Shown: in pieces, positions 44,224 to 58,253 of the stretch
How positions within the stretch are numbered: position 1 is the stretch's first letter
Layout: each line of letters starts with the position of its first letter
Source of the DNA: Prostheceraeus crozeri
Taxonomy: Eukaryota > Platyhelminthes > Polycladida > Euryleptidae
DNA length: 64,000 bases
Assembly (NCBI GenBank): GCA_907163375.1
Contig: CAJQUW010016939.1
Location: forward strand, 134,001 to 198,000
Reading direction: 5' to 3'
Position numbers and translations under genes: made by a program
The notes under the pieces: generated by a model
Database searches by the model: none
Told to the model about the DNA's origin: nothing
Seen by the model: only the letters and a program-made list of their open reading frames with translations

Positions 44224-47200
44224 GTTATTTTTATGTCTTGACCGACATGTCTTGTTGTGTCAAAACTGCATTTATTCATACATTGAATATATTATTTACA
44301 CTTATCTTTAAAGTATTCGCGTCCAAATTTATTCGGTTATACTTTGTATAGTGATTGAATGCATTTTGAGTACAAAATAGTTGTATGTAGTTGTTGACTA
44401 TTGGAATGGCTTATTGTAAGTGGTTGGTATATTCGTTGATCTTCTCTAGTGTTGTTATCGTGATTGTTAGCAAATAGCATAAGAAACATAATTACTGCCA
44501 TATCTGATAAAACTTTCAGCATGTTTATTAAGATTATAACGTTTAGTCTTCATGTATTCGTTTCTCTAGTTCTGAATTGCTTTTGTAATTACCGCATGGA
44601 AACACAATGAAGTTATTGTGTTACTAATTTATGAAATGATCAGAAAAGTCATTTCACTTTTAACGAAATATAAGAACTCACAGCACGGAATAACGATTTC
44701 GGTTATTTAAAAATAAAATCTAATTAAAAAATAGATTCTCCATAATAAATTACCCCTTAAATATCTTAAGAAATTATTTCATTTTGAGAAATAAAGTTAT
44801 TAAATGTTTTGTGTCACGCATGACTTCCTTGGCAATGGTTGGGGTCTTGTCCTTCAACAGTTTGCTCCTCAGGTTAAATTTTCCATAAGTCGGTTGGAAG
44901 GACAACTTGGCTGCAGGCATAGCAGTGCCCGCAAGTCAGGCTCCCTCAGTCTCATTGTTGGGATTACTGTTCATCAAGTTTTTATTCAATGTTTCAAGAT
45001 TCAAAAGTCTGTTCTTCCATGCATCAGGTATCCGCTATTTGAAATTTGAGTTAGACTGATAACGTTTGATGATTATCTCTGCTTGAACATAAATTGATAG
45101 TAATGTTGTGTACATTGTTACCATAATGTTAACCACTGAGATGCGTCTCATGGATTTCTAATGGCCAATTCAAGCACAGATAGTTAGTTATTGGATTCCA
45201 TTTTATAAATTGTAAATTGCCACAAATCTTCCTGTCTTTCAAGGTAAAATGTACTGTACGTATTTTAGATGACAGGAAAACTTATTCAACAGATCTTTTG
45301 TTTTTATTATGCGTCCTTTGTTCTGCTCAACGGGTTCAATGCATCAGTAAAACATTTTATATATTTGTTTTCAACAAAGGGGGATGGAATCGAACATCTC
45401 ACAATTTGCATAAGAAAATCCATTGCATGATTCATCATCTGTTTTCGGCGAGATCTGATTGATTTTGCACTGACATACGGTATGCATGTATACTGTCAGT
45501 CCATTGTACACTTTATTCGACTAACTATCAAGTTTGAGATTAATGTTAACAGTGTAATCATCAATCACTCAACAACTTCAAGCTCAGATGCTGAGGAGCA
45601 GGAATAGAGTGATGAAAAGAGCCTTCATGTGGTCATGACTTGGGGAATGGGACAATGAAACTTTACTGCAATTGCACTAAGAAAAACTTTATGGAGCAAG
45701 TGGTGTTTAGTAAGGAGAACGTGACATCGACAAGATTTTGGTGATTTCCCATATGTGAATTACTTCTTCTAGAGACTCTTTTTGCATGTTTGACTTCGGA
45801 CTCCTCACTTCATTTGTCAGCATTGCAGTCCAAACTTTACTCATACATGCGTGGTTGCAACATAAATTCCTTTTATGAGGTCGATCGATAATGTTGAGTT
45901 CACCGCTATTTGAATATTATTGACAGCAATTCCACGGTAACTTAACTATATTGAGAGGAGCTCAACATTTTGCCTTCTTTCCTGTCGCAAGATCATTTCA
46001 ATTCTTTGAATCTTGACACTGTCAAGTCAGTGGCATGAAAAGTGTTAGCGGAATGTTTCGCCATCTCAAATTTGTCAACATGTTAAGCTTCAAAGAGAAG
46101 GTTCTTTTACAGTTTAGCCTACTCCGCCCGGACTCAGAGAGCATAAAGCAAAGGATTCTATTACTGTCAATCTCACTGTATTAGTGAAAGGATATCGATT
46201 AGATTTTTATGAGTGCAGTTCCAACGCAAATGAAGGTCTACGAGTATGTTTATCTTATGTGTTTTCTTGATTATTTTTCGCTTACATTCTACATGCATTA
46301 TTGTATACATTCTTGATCAGAAACTCGATGACGATAAATTTCGTTTCCTATTCGCTGTGTTGCGATATCTCTAATGTAAACAATCATTTTTTCTAAGAGA
46401 ATGCTGATGACGTCAATCTAGAGTTATTTTCAATTGACTGCCATTCAAAAATGCCCACATTCGAATAATTATGCTTATTAATTATTCAAATTATGTTTGT
46501 TGAACTGTCATATAACATATTGTTGCCTGATAATGCAAAGCAATAACGTTGAATGATATCATTATCTATTCTGAAAAGATGATTTATTTTGACGAAGGAA
46601 TTGAATAATCTAGTTATCAGTTTTTTCTGAACCTTAACTGAAATGGCTAATTCAATTAAAAAAACAATTAACAACTTACTTACATAAGGTCATTCAAAGA
46701 TATACCCATTGTCAAACATAATTCGAACAAATATCTCGCAATCAAACATTCATAGGTCGTTTATGTGCTTCTCGAAAATGTAGATCTCCTCTTACACAAC
46801 CAATGACCTTCATAGCATTTGGACATTCTTATTTGACAACTCTGACTGGAGGGGGAAGTAAATCTCCATTCTATGTATAATTCATCTTAATTTTTGTAGA
46901 TGAAATCATTTTCACTGTCTTTGTCTTCGGTCTCTTTCGAACTGTTGAAGGCCTGTAAAATCAAAAGCCTTGAGCTGCAAATCCACTCACGCACTAATTC
47001 AGCGAAAATGTTCATTTTTAAATCTTTTGTTATAAGTGCCATTGACTGGAACGAGCTGTTATAGTATAGAACAGAGAAGATAAATCTCTAAAACAAGCAT
47101 CCTTTTATACCTGTTCAAGCATTTCTAGCAGTTTTCGATATTCTTTTTGGAGTCTCTGACTATGAATGCTCTTACTATGGAAAGGAGGAGGCCCATTTTG

Positions 47201-49469
47201 TAATTTCAGAGGATTAATCTTTATTATTAGAGGATCTGTCTTTATGACTGACATGTATTGCGGTGGAAGAAGTGTGCCGCATTAGGAACGCCCTGTTAAC
47301 GTAGTTGAGGTTCGCAGGTTGCACTCTTCTTGCTTTTAAAAATATATTCGAATGTAAACTTATTGTTCTGTACTTTCCTGTATTTTATTATGTTTGCTGT
47401 TCATCGTCATTGTACATTCCTCGATTCACTAAAGTGTGTATATCAGTTATTTGTATTTCATGCTCATGTGACATTGAGTTCAATGTTCTTGTGTGTTTCA
47501 TAATGAATAATAAACCTACATTGAAATTCTAGGGACGTATTTTATGCGTGTAAGTGAATTCGCAAGCATCCTGGACACGCTTTTATAAGTCAATTATGCA
47601 TGATATTTTGGCAATGTTTAATGAGATCGTTTCTCTATCGCTTCAAATTTCTAATTCTCTTCATGAAAACAAATAATCTTTACTGTGTGTGCAAATTGCG
47701 GATGGATGCATTTCAAAAGATCAACAATGTTATGTATATAATTTATTGCTTGAGCCGTTAATCTCTGACTTTTTCGCAATCATCAATGATTCAGCTAATT
47801 TCTGAAATGCAGATGTCTGCCATTGAGGAAATATTCTGCTTTGCAACAGAAAAATACACTGACTCGCTCGATCGGGATAGAAAGCATCAGATGGGTGTCC
47901 TGCAGGCCTGTTTCGTCCGTGAAATATGCTGCAATCTTATATTTTGTTGACATGACCTTACTGAAGGAAATTAATTTCCTCACTATCATGCGAAAGTGGT
48001 CATATTTTCCTAAGTGTATGTCATATCCGAAATCGATTGACATCGATGGCTGACAAAGTATGAAGAAGTGGTAGACACTAAAAACAACAGAAATGTTTTT
48101 CGCTGCTGACATGCAGGTGTGAATTGAAATATCCGTTTCGACATTTTTTGATGTGTATAGACGCTATCAGATGTCTATCTAAAATATGACCTATGCGGTC
48201 ATGCACATCATCTCAAAACTAGACAGTTCATCATTATTGGCTTCATTAAGTGTTATAATTTCCTTCATCAGTTGAAATAGCGATGTTGCAGATTCAGTAA
48301 CCAACTGACAGATGACAGACCGACGGAAGCCAGAAATCTGAATCGAAGCATTCTATTTTGAAAGAAATTGAAACCTCGTCGTCATATTAGTCAGATCGAA
48401 CTGAAGCTCAAATGAAATGAAATGAAATCATTTACGAGTGTACTCATTTAATTCACTCAGTCGATGGCAGCATTGAGCTGATTGTGATTATTTTAAATAT
48501 CATCTGGTAATTTCATATAAATTCTTTTCACTCAACAGTTCAACAGTTCAGTAGATGGAATCTGATAACACTTATCAATATATGAAATTCTTCTAGAAAA
48601 ATCCGGAAATTAGGGATGGATTTTATTGGGTCTCGAGATTCGTCTAAAAGCATGAAAAATGGTAGGGGTGGAGGGGGCTAGGAGTCTATCGTTCACATGC
48701 TCGTGTCCAACATCAATCATGATTAATAAAAATGTGAAAAGTTGAAAGATTTTTCCTCCATGGTAAGTCATGGTAATTTCTAGACATAATAACATGCCTT
48801 CATTATTGTCTATGTCATTGTGCTTGTCATTCTTTCCAATCTCGGAATCTATAAACAAACCTACATTGCTATTTTTTGTCACTTATCTCCTAGATCTATC
48901 TCTTGTTGAGATAAGATAATGTACACACCTTCTGCTAACCATGTTTCTGATAGGCCTACTTGCTGTCAAAGATAAAAAAGATGAAAGTCGTGATACTACT
49001 TTCAATTCACCCTCCATTATGCCTTACTTTCCATTCAGCAGGGTACAGTCATCGCATCAGACAATGCAAGAGAAAAAATAATGCAAAAATTAATGTCAAG
49101 ATTGAGTAAGCATTCGCCGTAGAAACCATTTATATGCATAATTTATTGCATGTCATACCTAGCAATATCTCTAGTCTATTAGGCGCTGAGATCACGATTT
49201 TCACCACTCGTCGAGGCTCGATCAAAGGCTAGTTCCCTCGCTCGGATGATCGAGATCCCTAGATGTTCGAGGTCATTTTGTGCAAAGTCTTCCATCGTGA
49301 TCATATGATAAGTTAATCCATTCCTCACATTCAAAAGTAGTCAACCGGTATAGATTGAAAGTGGTCCCGAACTGCATCTATCTGTGGGCGAAAGTAAGTC
49401 AGTGTGGCATAGTACAGTATAATGAGAAACTGTACACAGAAAGGACCTCCCCATTGACATTCTTTTGAA

Positions 49470-49600
49470 GGTTTGGAGGCATCTCTGGAAGCACTGAAAC
49501 ATTATCAACAGCAGTATAAGAATAATTTACAGCGCCAGTGTTCTGTCGGTGCTTCTCTACGGCCCAGAAACCTGGGCTCTTTCCATAAAGTAATCTTTTT
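49470..49600 (+). pseudogene. LINE reverse transcriptase C-terminal fragment
   Basis: The frame SIRIIYSASVLSVLLYGPETW then ALSIK matches the region after the RT thumb in many LINEs (VLLYGSETW). Stops border it on both sides and no other RT motif is visible. It is a short decayed piece. Confidence 0.55.
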
Positions 49601-49637
49601 TAGTGCATCTACTGAGCATGTCTCACGTTCCTCAAGC

Positions 49638-49745
49638 TTTCTAATTCGATAGGTACTGGTAGTATCAGGCTTAGAGTAAGTGGCATAAAAGTGGGTCGTC
49701 AGGGATTTTCCGGAAATGGCGTGTTGCCGGAATCTCATACATGCC
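49638..49745 (+). repeat. Dispersed repeat, copy 1 (pair at 61548)
   Basis: TCAGGCTTAGAG, then GGGATTTTCCGGAAATG and GCCGGAATC with similar spacing also occur at 61548-61645 in the same orientation. The family is unknown. Confidence 0.7.
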
Positions 49746-51243
49746 TTGATCCATTTACACGTCGCCTAATTGCTCATGCAACCTATCTTTTACTATCTAC
49801 AATAAGTATATATCTTTATTTCGCTGGTAAGAAAATGAATGTCAATTTATTAAGATTAGTTGACATCGCGAGCGTTTTCGAGGCTTCTAATCATACGATA
49901 CGGCCATAGAAATTGATAATAATGAAACCTCTAGAATGGAAATGAAGTTTCATGCAATACACAATAGTGGCACAAAAATCGCACGCATTTTAACTTAGAT
50001 ACACTTGTCAACGGCTGTTTCATTGGGTCAGAATCAGTCACATGTGCAATTCTAAGCTTTTCATTGGTGATCCATGCCCCAACTTAGTTCCCCCGGCGGT
50101 GCCGCTACCTTGAGTCAATTTCCATTCTAGTCAACTTTAGATAAACAATATATTTCTATGGATACGGCCGAGCAAAAGTGACATCACAGTGAAACACGTA
50201 CACAGATAGATGCAATGAATAAAACTCAGGACACGGAGAACCGAAAGATAGCACAAATGAATATTGATGAAGAAATATTGACAATACTCGCTAAATGTGT
50301 TGGTTGTAGGAACAGCTTCACTAAATGTCAACTTATTTCGCATAATTTGTTAAACTTTATTTGAAATCTTGAAATTAGTGGCGTAATAGTTGAATAATCG
50401 TGCATCAATTATTGAAATGAATTATTAGTAATTTGATGGTTATGGACGTTCCCTTTTTCTCACTCACTCATTTGCTACGTCCTTGAAATGATGTTAATCT
50501 TACGAGTAACAACAAAAACTTTACACACTTTGACCGGCCGGAAGCACACAGAAAAAGCCGTAAATCATCACTACACATCACGATCCATCATAAACCATTG
50601 TTAATGGCTTCTTCAGTGTACCAATGTAATCAAAGGCTACACCTTGCGGCTTATTCTATATGCCAGCTGTCATCGAAACCTAAGAGCATGTGTAGAACTT
50701 CCAATTGCAACTTAGGCTTTTCCTGTATTCCTCCAACATAACAACACAATGCCTCAATTATCAGATTGGGGTCTAACAACATGATCATAAATAGTTAGAA
50801 CATAGAAATTCAGCTCCTATAACTATTTTCCGTGCCGGTATTCTGATACAATAAGGTAATAAGGCCAGAAAATGCTCATCATGAAAGCATGCCCTCAGCT
50901 TGAATTTCTCCATGCACGGTAGATTCTATTAACAGTCAGTTTCATTTCCATAGATTTGTTATTTAATCTGATAGAATGGAATATTGCCATTTATTGTGGA
51001 TATTCATTCAAACATTGTACTTTAATTGACATACATGTATGTAGATTTGATATGGTATTGTATGTATATGCTTCGGCTAGCAAAATTTTAGCTCGTTCAG
51101 GCATCGTCGAAGCATGCAACGTAGAAGTGTGCGGATTCGTTTATGGCCTAGTCCATTTCGAGCAGGAGTGGTTTGATATAATTTTTATTCGTATCTTTGC
51201 ATGCACATCGTCAGCAAAACTAAAATTCTTCGTTCAGTCCATT

Positions 51244-51970
51244 TAGTCCGGCAGCCAAAACGAGTTTGTGCAGGGAACGAGGCCGAAAATAAGACTTTCA
51301 CAGAATGATGTATACCCTATGCCTACTACGAATCGGCACGTCTGCCGAGTTCTAGTGAGTTCCTCTTCTTGTCAGACAGGATCAAAGAAAAGCACATGTA
51401 AATCCAATGGGACGCAGATTGCAGTTTTTGGCTAAAATGAAATTTTCTATGTTTTCTCTGATTAAACAAAAAGTACTAAGCCCAGAGTCATAATTTTTGG
51501 CATGGAATGTCTTCATGTCATTTCCTTTCATTTTCATGCACCTCTGTCTATATAGCTAAACGCCTTTAGATTTGTCGAGCTTATTAATGTCGGCAAACAC
51601 AAATAGTTTGAACTAATCTATCCACATTCAACCACATTCTCACATACATTGCCAATTAGATGCATGATAATAGCACATGCACATCATAGGAAATGACTTG
51701 AAGACATTCCATGCCAAAAATTATGACTCTGGGGTTAGTAGTTTTCGTTTCATCAGAGAAAACATAGAAAATTTCATTTTAGCCAAAAACTGCAATCTGC
51801 GTCCCATTGGATTTACATGTGCTTTTCTTTGATCATGTCTGACAAGAAGAGGAACTCACTAGAACTCGGCAGACGTGCCGATTCGTAGTAGGCATAGGGT
51901 ATACATCATTCTGTGAAAGTCTTATTTTCGGCCTCGTTCCCTGCACAAACTCGCTCTGGCTGCCGGACTA
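51244..51970. mobile_element. Fold-back element with 283-bp inverted arms
   Basis: The arms 51244-51526 and 51688-51970 are reverse complements with about eight mismatches by eye, separated by 161 bp. The ends are TAGTCCGGCAGCC and its complement, with ATT on both outer sides as a possible 3-bp target duplication. There is no transposase. It is a fold-back or MITE-type non-autonomous element, family unknown. Confidence 0.9.
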
Positions 51971-52411
51971 ATTGTCTTGGACCTGAAAGAAACAGTCAGA
52001 TGGTCGAAAATCTGATCAAAGTGGTCGACAAATGTCAAATGTCAAATGAAATATCAAATTACCTCAAAATTAAAAAGTCTAATAACGTTAATTTGATTAT
52101 TCTTAACCAGCGTGACTTTTTCTTATTTCTAGTTTTACATCCAAGGAATAAAGAGGAGCTATATAATGACCAATAGAAACTTAAATTGGTGAATTTCTCA
52201 GGGAGTAGAATGGTGCCGTGGATTTGGTGATGGAAATGACCATTCTCGTGTTTCCTGCAAGTATATAATAAAAATATATGGGCGGATGGGGGGGAAGGGT
52301 AGGGTGCCCGAAAATTATTAAGTACCAATAAAAAGCTTTTTTCTGTTTTGCAAGTATATACTCGCAATTTATGTATTGTATAGCTTGCGTCATGTGAGCA
52401 TGAACTAGTTA

Positions 52412-53177
52412 AGTCTCACTTTTCCCTAACCGTTTAGTTTGCGCCCATCTGTACAGTATTGAAATGAAAACAAATCTCATTTTCATGGCCACGACGCTTC
52501 TCTTAGTGAATTTACATGCGGAATGAAACTGCATCAGACATTTCGACAGAATATGAACATGACTTTGACTCACGAAGGCACAGAGATATTGACAATGGCA
52601 GATGACAACAATTTTACCAACCAAACACCCAACACTTTACCAATCAAAATGAAGCAGAACCAACCGGGACGGATCAAAAGATAGCGAAGTAAAAATAAAT
52701 ACGCAAATCACAATTAGTAGAAATCAGGAGGAAGAAAAAAAGTAACAAGTTAATAGGAGAAAGTCAGAAAAGTCTTAAATTGAAAGGAAACTCTTTATGT
52801 ACACACAAAGGTGGCTTCAACACATTTATACAGACAATTTCTAAAATTGGCAAATTGGCAGTTTAAACATTAGGCATTTTCTTCCTCCTGATTTCTACTA
52901 ATTGTGATTTGCGTATTTATTTTTACTTCGCTATCTTTTGATCCGTCCCGGTTGGTTCTGCTTCATTTTGATTGGTAAAGTGATCATTGTTGTCATCTGC
53001 CATTGTCAATATCTCTGTGCCTTCGTGAGTCAAAGTCATGTTCACATTCTGTCGAAATGTCTGATGCAATTTCATTCTGTATGTAAATTCACTATAAGAG
53101 AAGTGAATTTTTCGTGGCCATGAAAAAAGACATTTGTTTCTATTTCACTTCTCCTTTTCAGAAAAGGCTTTCTATTC
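52412..53177. mobile_element. Fold-back element with 9-bp flanking repeat
   Basis: AACTAGTTA occurs exactly on both sides (52403-52411 and 53178-53186), as expected for a 9-bp target duplication. Inside, inverted arms (about 52461-52737 and 52882-53145) are highly similar, for example GGACGGATCAAAAGATAGCG and its complement. No transposase is present. A 9-bp duplication is typical of Mutator-like elements, but the first eight bases are palindromic, so the call is tentative. Confidence 0.8.
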
Positions 53178-56100
53178 AACTAGTTATTCTAGCCAATGGT
53201 ATCCACAACTCAATCAAGACGAAATTTTAGCTGTTTCATGCATAGATCTCTGTTTCAGATACTTTTTTCTATTCTTTGGATTTTTGCGACTGTAAGTTGG
53301 TTTAGGCAACTTACAAGAGTTTCAACAACAAAATATGTAAAATTGCGAAAAATGTCAAATGTGAAAAAAAATGAAAATCCGAGCCCAGATTATTAGAAAC
53401 TACATGTTAATGAACAATACAAACTGCTTCTCTTCTACATGTATCTGAAATGCTTTCACTGATGCGCATGTGTAGAAACTTCGCATAGTTGTTAACTGTC
53501 TGAATGTGTTTTTAAAGTTAAGAAATTGAAAATCGCATTTTTTGATTTTTTTCTATTGAGGAACTGGCATTTTAGAAAATTGCTTAGCCAAAATTAGATC
53601 TTAAAATATCGATGAATATTAGTTGTATGAAAAAGTGGGTATTTGAGATTTCTGCGAATTTTGAAGCCAAACGCTCTACTCCCTGATTTCTATTTGATAA
53701 ATATGGAGACCTAATTACCAGTTTTTTTCTGTTTGACAGTAACATCTTTCTATCGTTCTTATAATGAAACAGCTCACTAAGTTTAAAAATTGTACGATTT
53801 GTTGAAAACCTGATTCAAGTTATCTTACTTAATTTTTCTAAGTTAGAGGAATTTGCATCAAATATAGCCAGTTTTCTTCAGAAGTAAATTTAACATGGTG
53901 AAAATATATTTATTTTCAGAAGTGTCCAATATTATTACACTTTCCGAATTTCAATTTTTCGAGTATAAATCATTGAATAAAGTTGGAAATGACATACTCG
54001 TAAGTATTGTGAACGCGTACTTACAGAAGTTGCTGCCTCAGAATCCTAGAGTAAGTTGCCTTATATTTCTTTGTTAGACATCGGAGTCTGCTCTCTGTAG
54101 TATAATTTCACGAAATCAATAATCCCGAAGCTCACTTTTACGTTCCTCTTTCTTCATCTTAAGGTCATTGTTTTGAATGAAAAACCGCAGTGTTATTCTT
54201 CAGGGCAAGACGATGTCCATAGTGTTCACCTGAGATAGTCCTCTTGTATTTCCCATCCTGCTTCCTGTCTAACATGAATTGTACAGAAACATGAAACGTT
54301 GCTGAGAATGGCGACTTGCGCTCTTATTGCTGCGAACAATGTTGCATTTGGAGGAGAGATTGTTTTGCTGTTCGTAGCAGGAATGTGTCGAAGCCTGAGG
54401 CGACTGGAAGGAAAAATGTGAAGAGAGGGATAGGAAATGCTAGAAAAGGCTTCCTTTTGTGGCTTTCTTTGGATGAAAACGACAGGTTTAAGGTTTTGAA
54501 CAAAGCAGCTGAAATAAGAGCGAGTAGAACGCTTTTTTTCTGTTTCATGTCATGTTTATATGCATGCATGTATTTATATATGGGAGTCGTGATGTTGAAA
54601 ATAGTTATTCCTTTTTGCTATTTTTGTAACCTTGACAAATTCAGTACAATCGTTCTTTCTTATCTTATCGGCATGGTAAATCAATGGGCATTATGAATTA
54701 TATTTTGATAATTTCCATGAATCAGTCGCTATGTCCGACTTACTTGATTGGTGCAAAACTGTGATGAATTTGTCATTCAAGCAGCAGCTCTCCTTTACTC
54801 GAGAAACTGAAATTGACATAGAAGGTCTTGTTTTCATTTCCATGCCTTAATTATGATGATATTGATTTAAATATAAATAGGTGCGCTGAATTCTTTTCTT
54901 AGTTGATTTATATTCCACTTAAGTTCCAATTATGTTGTTTTATGAGTACCTTCTTTGGATATATTCATGTGATAATTCATCACATGCTTCAACGGTTATT
55001 TTTAGAAATTCAAAAAATCTGAAAATAAAAAAATCAGAGGTTTAGTTTATGAAATTTAAGTGGAAAACGCATCTGCTGCTCTTGGCATTTGGAATTCGGA
55101 TCGCACTGGAAGTTTTTCATGGTCACGGTACATTCACTAAACAGGAGTAGCTTACCTTGTTTTTCTAGCACAGATGTATTTATATTAGTTATGTCCTCTT
55201 TATTTTAGAACTTGTGAATATATTAACAATTTCATTAAATGTAATTAATAGCTTTAGTTTATAGTCACATAATTGTTCTAGCAACATTGGTGTTATCATG
55301 TTGTTGCAATGTGTGAGCTCTAATTGTTGCACTAAGTTTAATCTTTGTCAGATGTGATTAGCTCTTCATGAACTGTTTAGGACAATTTCAATAGAGCTGA
55401 GCATAATAGTTGTTACTGAATCCCATGACATGGACATGAAAATATCGTGAAAATGATCGTCAACAGTAACATTTATCATTTGACTTAAAAACAGCTACCA
55501 GATGCTTGAATATGGGGTTTCAAAATTGATCCATTATTGCACTGAAACTTGCATGATTTGAGTGGGAAAATGTAATTCTTTAAATCTTGTTGTAGAATAT
55601 ACAATGTTCTGTAACTAGGTTGAGTTTTCTATAATAAAAAATGTGTTTAAAGCGTAAACAGTGAATATATTTAGAAAATATATGTAGAGATATGAATAAC
55701 ACGAAAAAACCACAGTTTTCTCGGTACAGCTTTTATTGTCCATGTTAAAAGCACAGAGATATATTCATTTGCATGTGGAGTCTATTATTAGCCTAGAGTG
55801 GGCATAATTCAATAGCAGCCAATGTATGCAATGCTAGCGAGCGATAGAAATTGACATAGATGTTCGCGACTCTCTTTGAGTTGCGTGATTGGCCAAGCGC
55901 GCGCATTGCAGAAGCAGCTCGTATCACCGAACACGCGAACCTCAACGACCCGATTGCAGGCAGACCTGCCAAGTGAAAAGTACGCATCTCTGACTCAATT
56001 TTTCTCCATGATACATTTTGATAATTCTCATCATGGGAAGCCACAAAGCGTCGATGTTTGCTTATCACTTTATTTTGTTGGATATCACAAGACCTTTCGG

Positions 56101-57821
56101 GCGTCACAGATGGCCATCATCGGCGATAGCCTTGTGATCACACTGGAATTTCGTTGTTTCACTGGAATGAAAATTCGCAGAAATCGTCAGAGCTTCGCTA
56201 TTAATAGAAACAGAAAGATGATCACTTGAATACTTCAGTAAGCAGAGATTGGATTTTCATGTGCATTAAATGCTATTTCGTCAGGTAATTAGTAATCTGA
56301 AAAATATCGATTGGCGTGTCTGTCACAAGTTCATTGTGAGATCGTAGATTTCATTCAAATCGTCCTATAAATGAGTGATTTAGGGACATTCCCGCTAATT
56401 TTGAAATTCTAATGGCATATCTTTCTGGCGTTCATTTCAAGCTTATTGCTGTCAGATCTATCAGACAATTCATTTTCATCTTGAAAATAATCCACGTTTT
56501 CGATCAAAGAAAGTGAATTTCATCTTATGTAGAAAATAAAGCAATTTAGATTTAGAATGAAAACTGATTAATTTAATAGAATTGAAAATTGACCCTATAT
56601 GCAGGTCTAGCATGCATCTCTGGAATAAAGGAATAAAATCATTGACTTAAAGGGTTATTGAAGTCGTAAACATATCCCAATTAACATTTTTCAAATTCAA
56701 TTGTGTATTTGTTTTGGACGATGCATGAGTCATTTCTTACAGTCTAAAAAGTTGTCTATAGTTGATCGTTCTCGCAAGATATGCTTATGAATCTAAGAAT
56801 TATGTTATTTGAGCATTCTGACATTCACTATGAGATTTTTGAAATATTCACTGCCTGACTTGAATACCGAAATCACCTGCAGTACATTTTCAGATTACTA
56901 ACACTAGCTCCACTTTTTTGAGAAAATCATTATCACATTCGTTAAAAGCCAAGATTATCCACTGAGCGCATGATAACGAAAAACATTTCTAATCTTAAGC
57001 TCTCAATTCAGCAGCTTCGTGAAATTGATTGTAGTCAAACAAATCTTCCTTACGATTCTTGATGTTTTTGAAATTTAACGACGGTTTCGTTGTGTGATTG
57101 ATACCAGTAGTATGACTGTCACTCAATTTCAATGCTTTATCATTTTTTAAAGTTATCATTTTTTAAAGTAATCATTTTCTACATTTTCAAAGTTAATGGT
57201 ACTTACTGAATGAAATTTGTGGTCAAAATTGCCTGCGGTTTTGTTCAACAGATTGTGTCTACGGTGTCATTTTACTTCAGCAGTATCGCTATTTTTGTAT
57301 GATTATGTGCAAATATGTGTCAAGTTTACATCTTCGACAATTTGGATGCTCACTTCTAGACAAACAATATACATATATCCCCTGCCGGATCTTATCCAGA
57401 AATGACAATTGTAAGACTCAATAGATTGGCAATTTTGATGGCTAATACATCTCAATTATGATATAAATGTCTGAGAAATCCTCCACGATTTAGTAGGTCA
57501 TTAATTTCATAGACAAGTTCCACACTTAGCAGCGGGTTTCCTGCAGATCGCATGACAAGATTTGGAAGTTTTCATGACAGAGATGTGTCTGTTTAGCGCC
57601 CCCTTTAAAGTGATGATTTGATTCCGCCAGCAGCATTGCACGAACCACGAAAACCCGATGAAATTTTAGGTGGGAACAAGTTGCTATATACTACTCCTTG
57701 ACGAGGTTGAGATCCTGAAGGTCTGACAATTAGTTCGTAATCAGCCGGTACGTGATGCGATCGATATTGGAATTGAGTCTGAAATGTACACAGATTTTAA
57801 AAAAATTCGATACATTAAACC

Positions 57822-58253
57822 ATGATGGATCAGCACAACAGGTTGCTCAGCCTGAAGTGTCGTGTTGCGTCTTATTATCAACATGATAGCTATTTTGAAT
57901 TTTTAATAGTCGCACAGACGTGTCCTTACAAGATCAAAGGTAGCATTTCGGTTGCCAGTGCATCATTCACTCAAACCGTACAATCGGGGTCGCCCTCAAC
58001 AAGTGATCCACCGCAGCATCCTACGTGTCCTGTCCTGAAGCACTGGAAGACCTCTCCTCGGTCATCCTCGGTCTTCTCTAAGGGGATTTCGAATCCAGAC
58101 AGAATGCATTTAGAGAGTCTAGACAGTCGTTTTCAGAGTTCGATGCCCGTGAACTATCATTCGCCGTACGTGGATATGCGAGTACAGCGAGCTCTCTCGA
58201 TTGGTGACGATGTTGATGCCGTGTTGTTACTGTGTTTGCAACACTTCGGATGA
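57822..58253 (+). CDS. Unassigned open frame, 143 residues
   Basis: This is one of the longer frames outside known elements, in a locally GC-richer stretch (57900-58250). It starts MMDQHNRLLSLKCRV and has a serine/proline-rich middle (SGSPSTSDPPQHPTCPVL). I recognise no domain, no signal peptide and no splice context linking it to the PDE2 gene. It may be chance or part of an unknown repeat. Confidence 0.15.
   Translation: MMDQHNRLLSLKCRVASYYQHDSYFEFLIVAQTCPYKIKGSISVASASFTQTVQSGSPSTSDPPQHPTCPVLKHWKTSPRSSSVFSKGISNPDRMHLESLDSRFQSSMPVNYHSPYVDMRVQRALSIGDDVDAVLLLCLQHFG

Noticed and set aside
52409-53123. Two opposing 60-70 residue frames with nearly the same peptide (CHCQYLCAFVSQSHVHIL)
   Set aside because: They are the two arms of an inverted repeat read in opposite directions, not a duplicated gene.
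53920-54052. Exon-like segment with good acceptor (TTTATTTTCAG) and two GTAAGT donors
   Set aside because: In the phase needed to join the neighbouring PDE2 exons it contains stop codons, and the other frame matches nothing in GAF domains. At most it is a cryptic exon.
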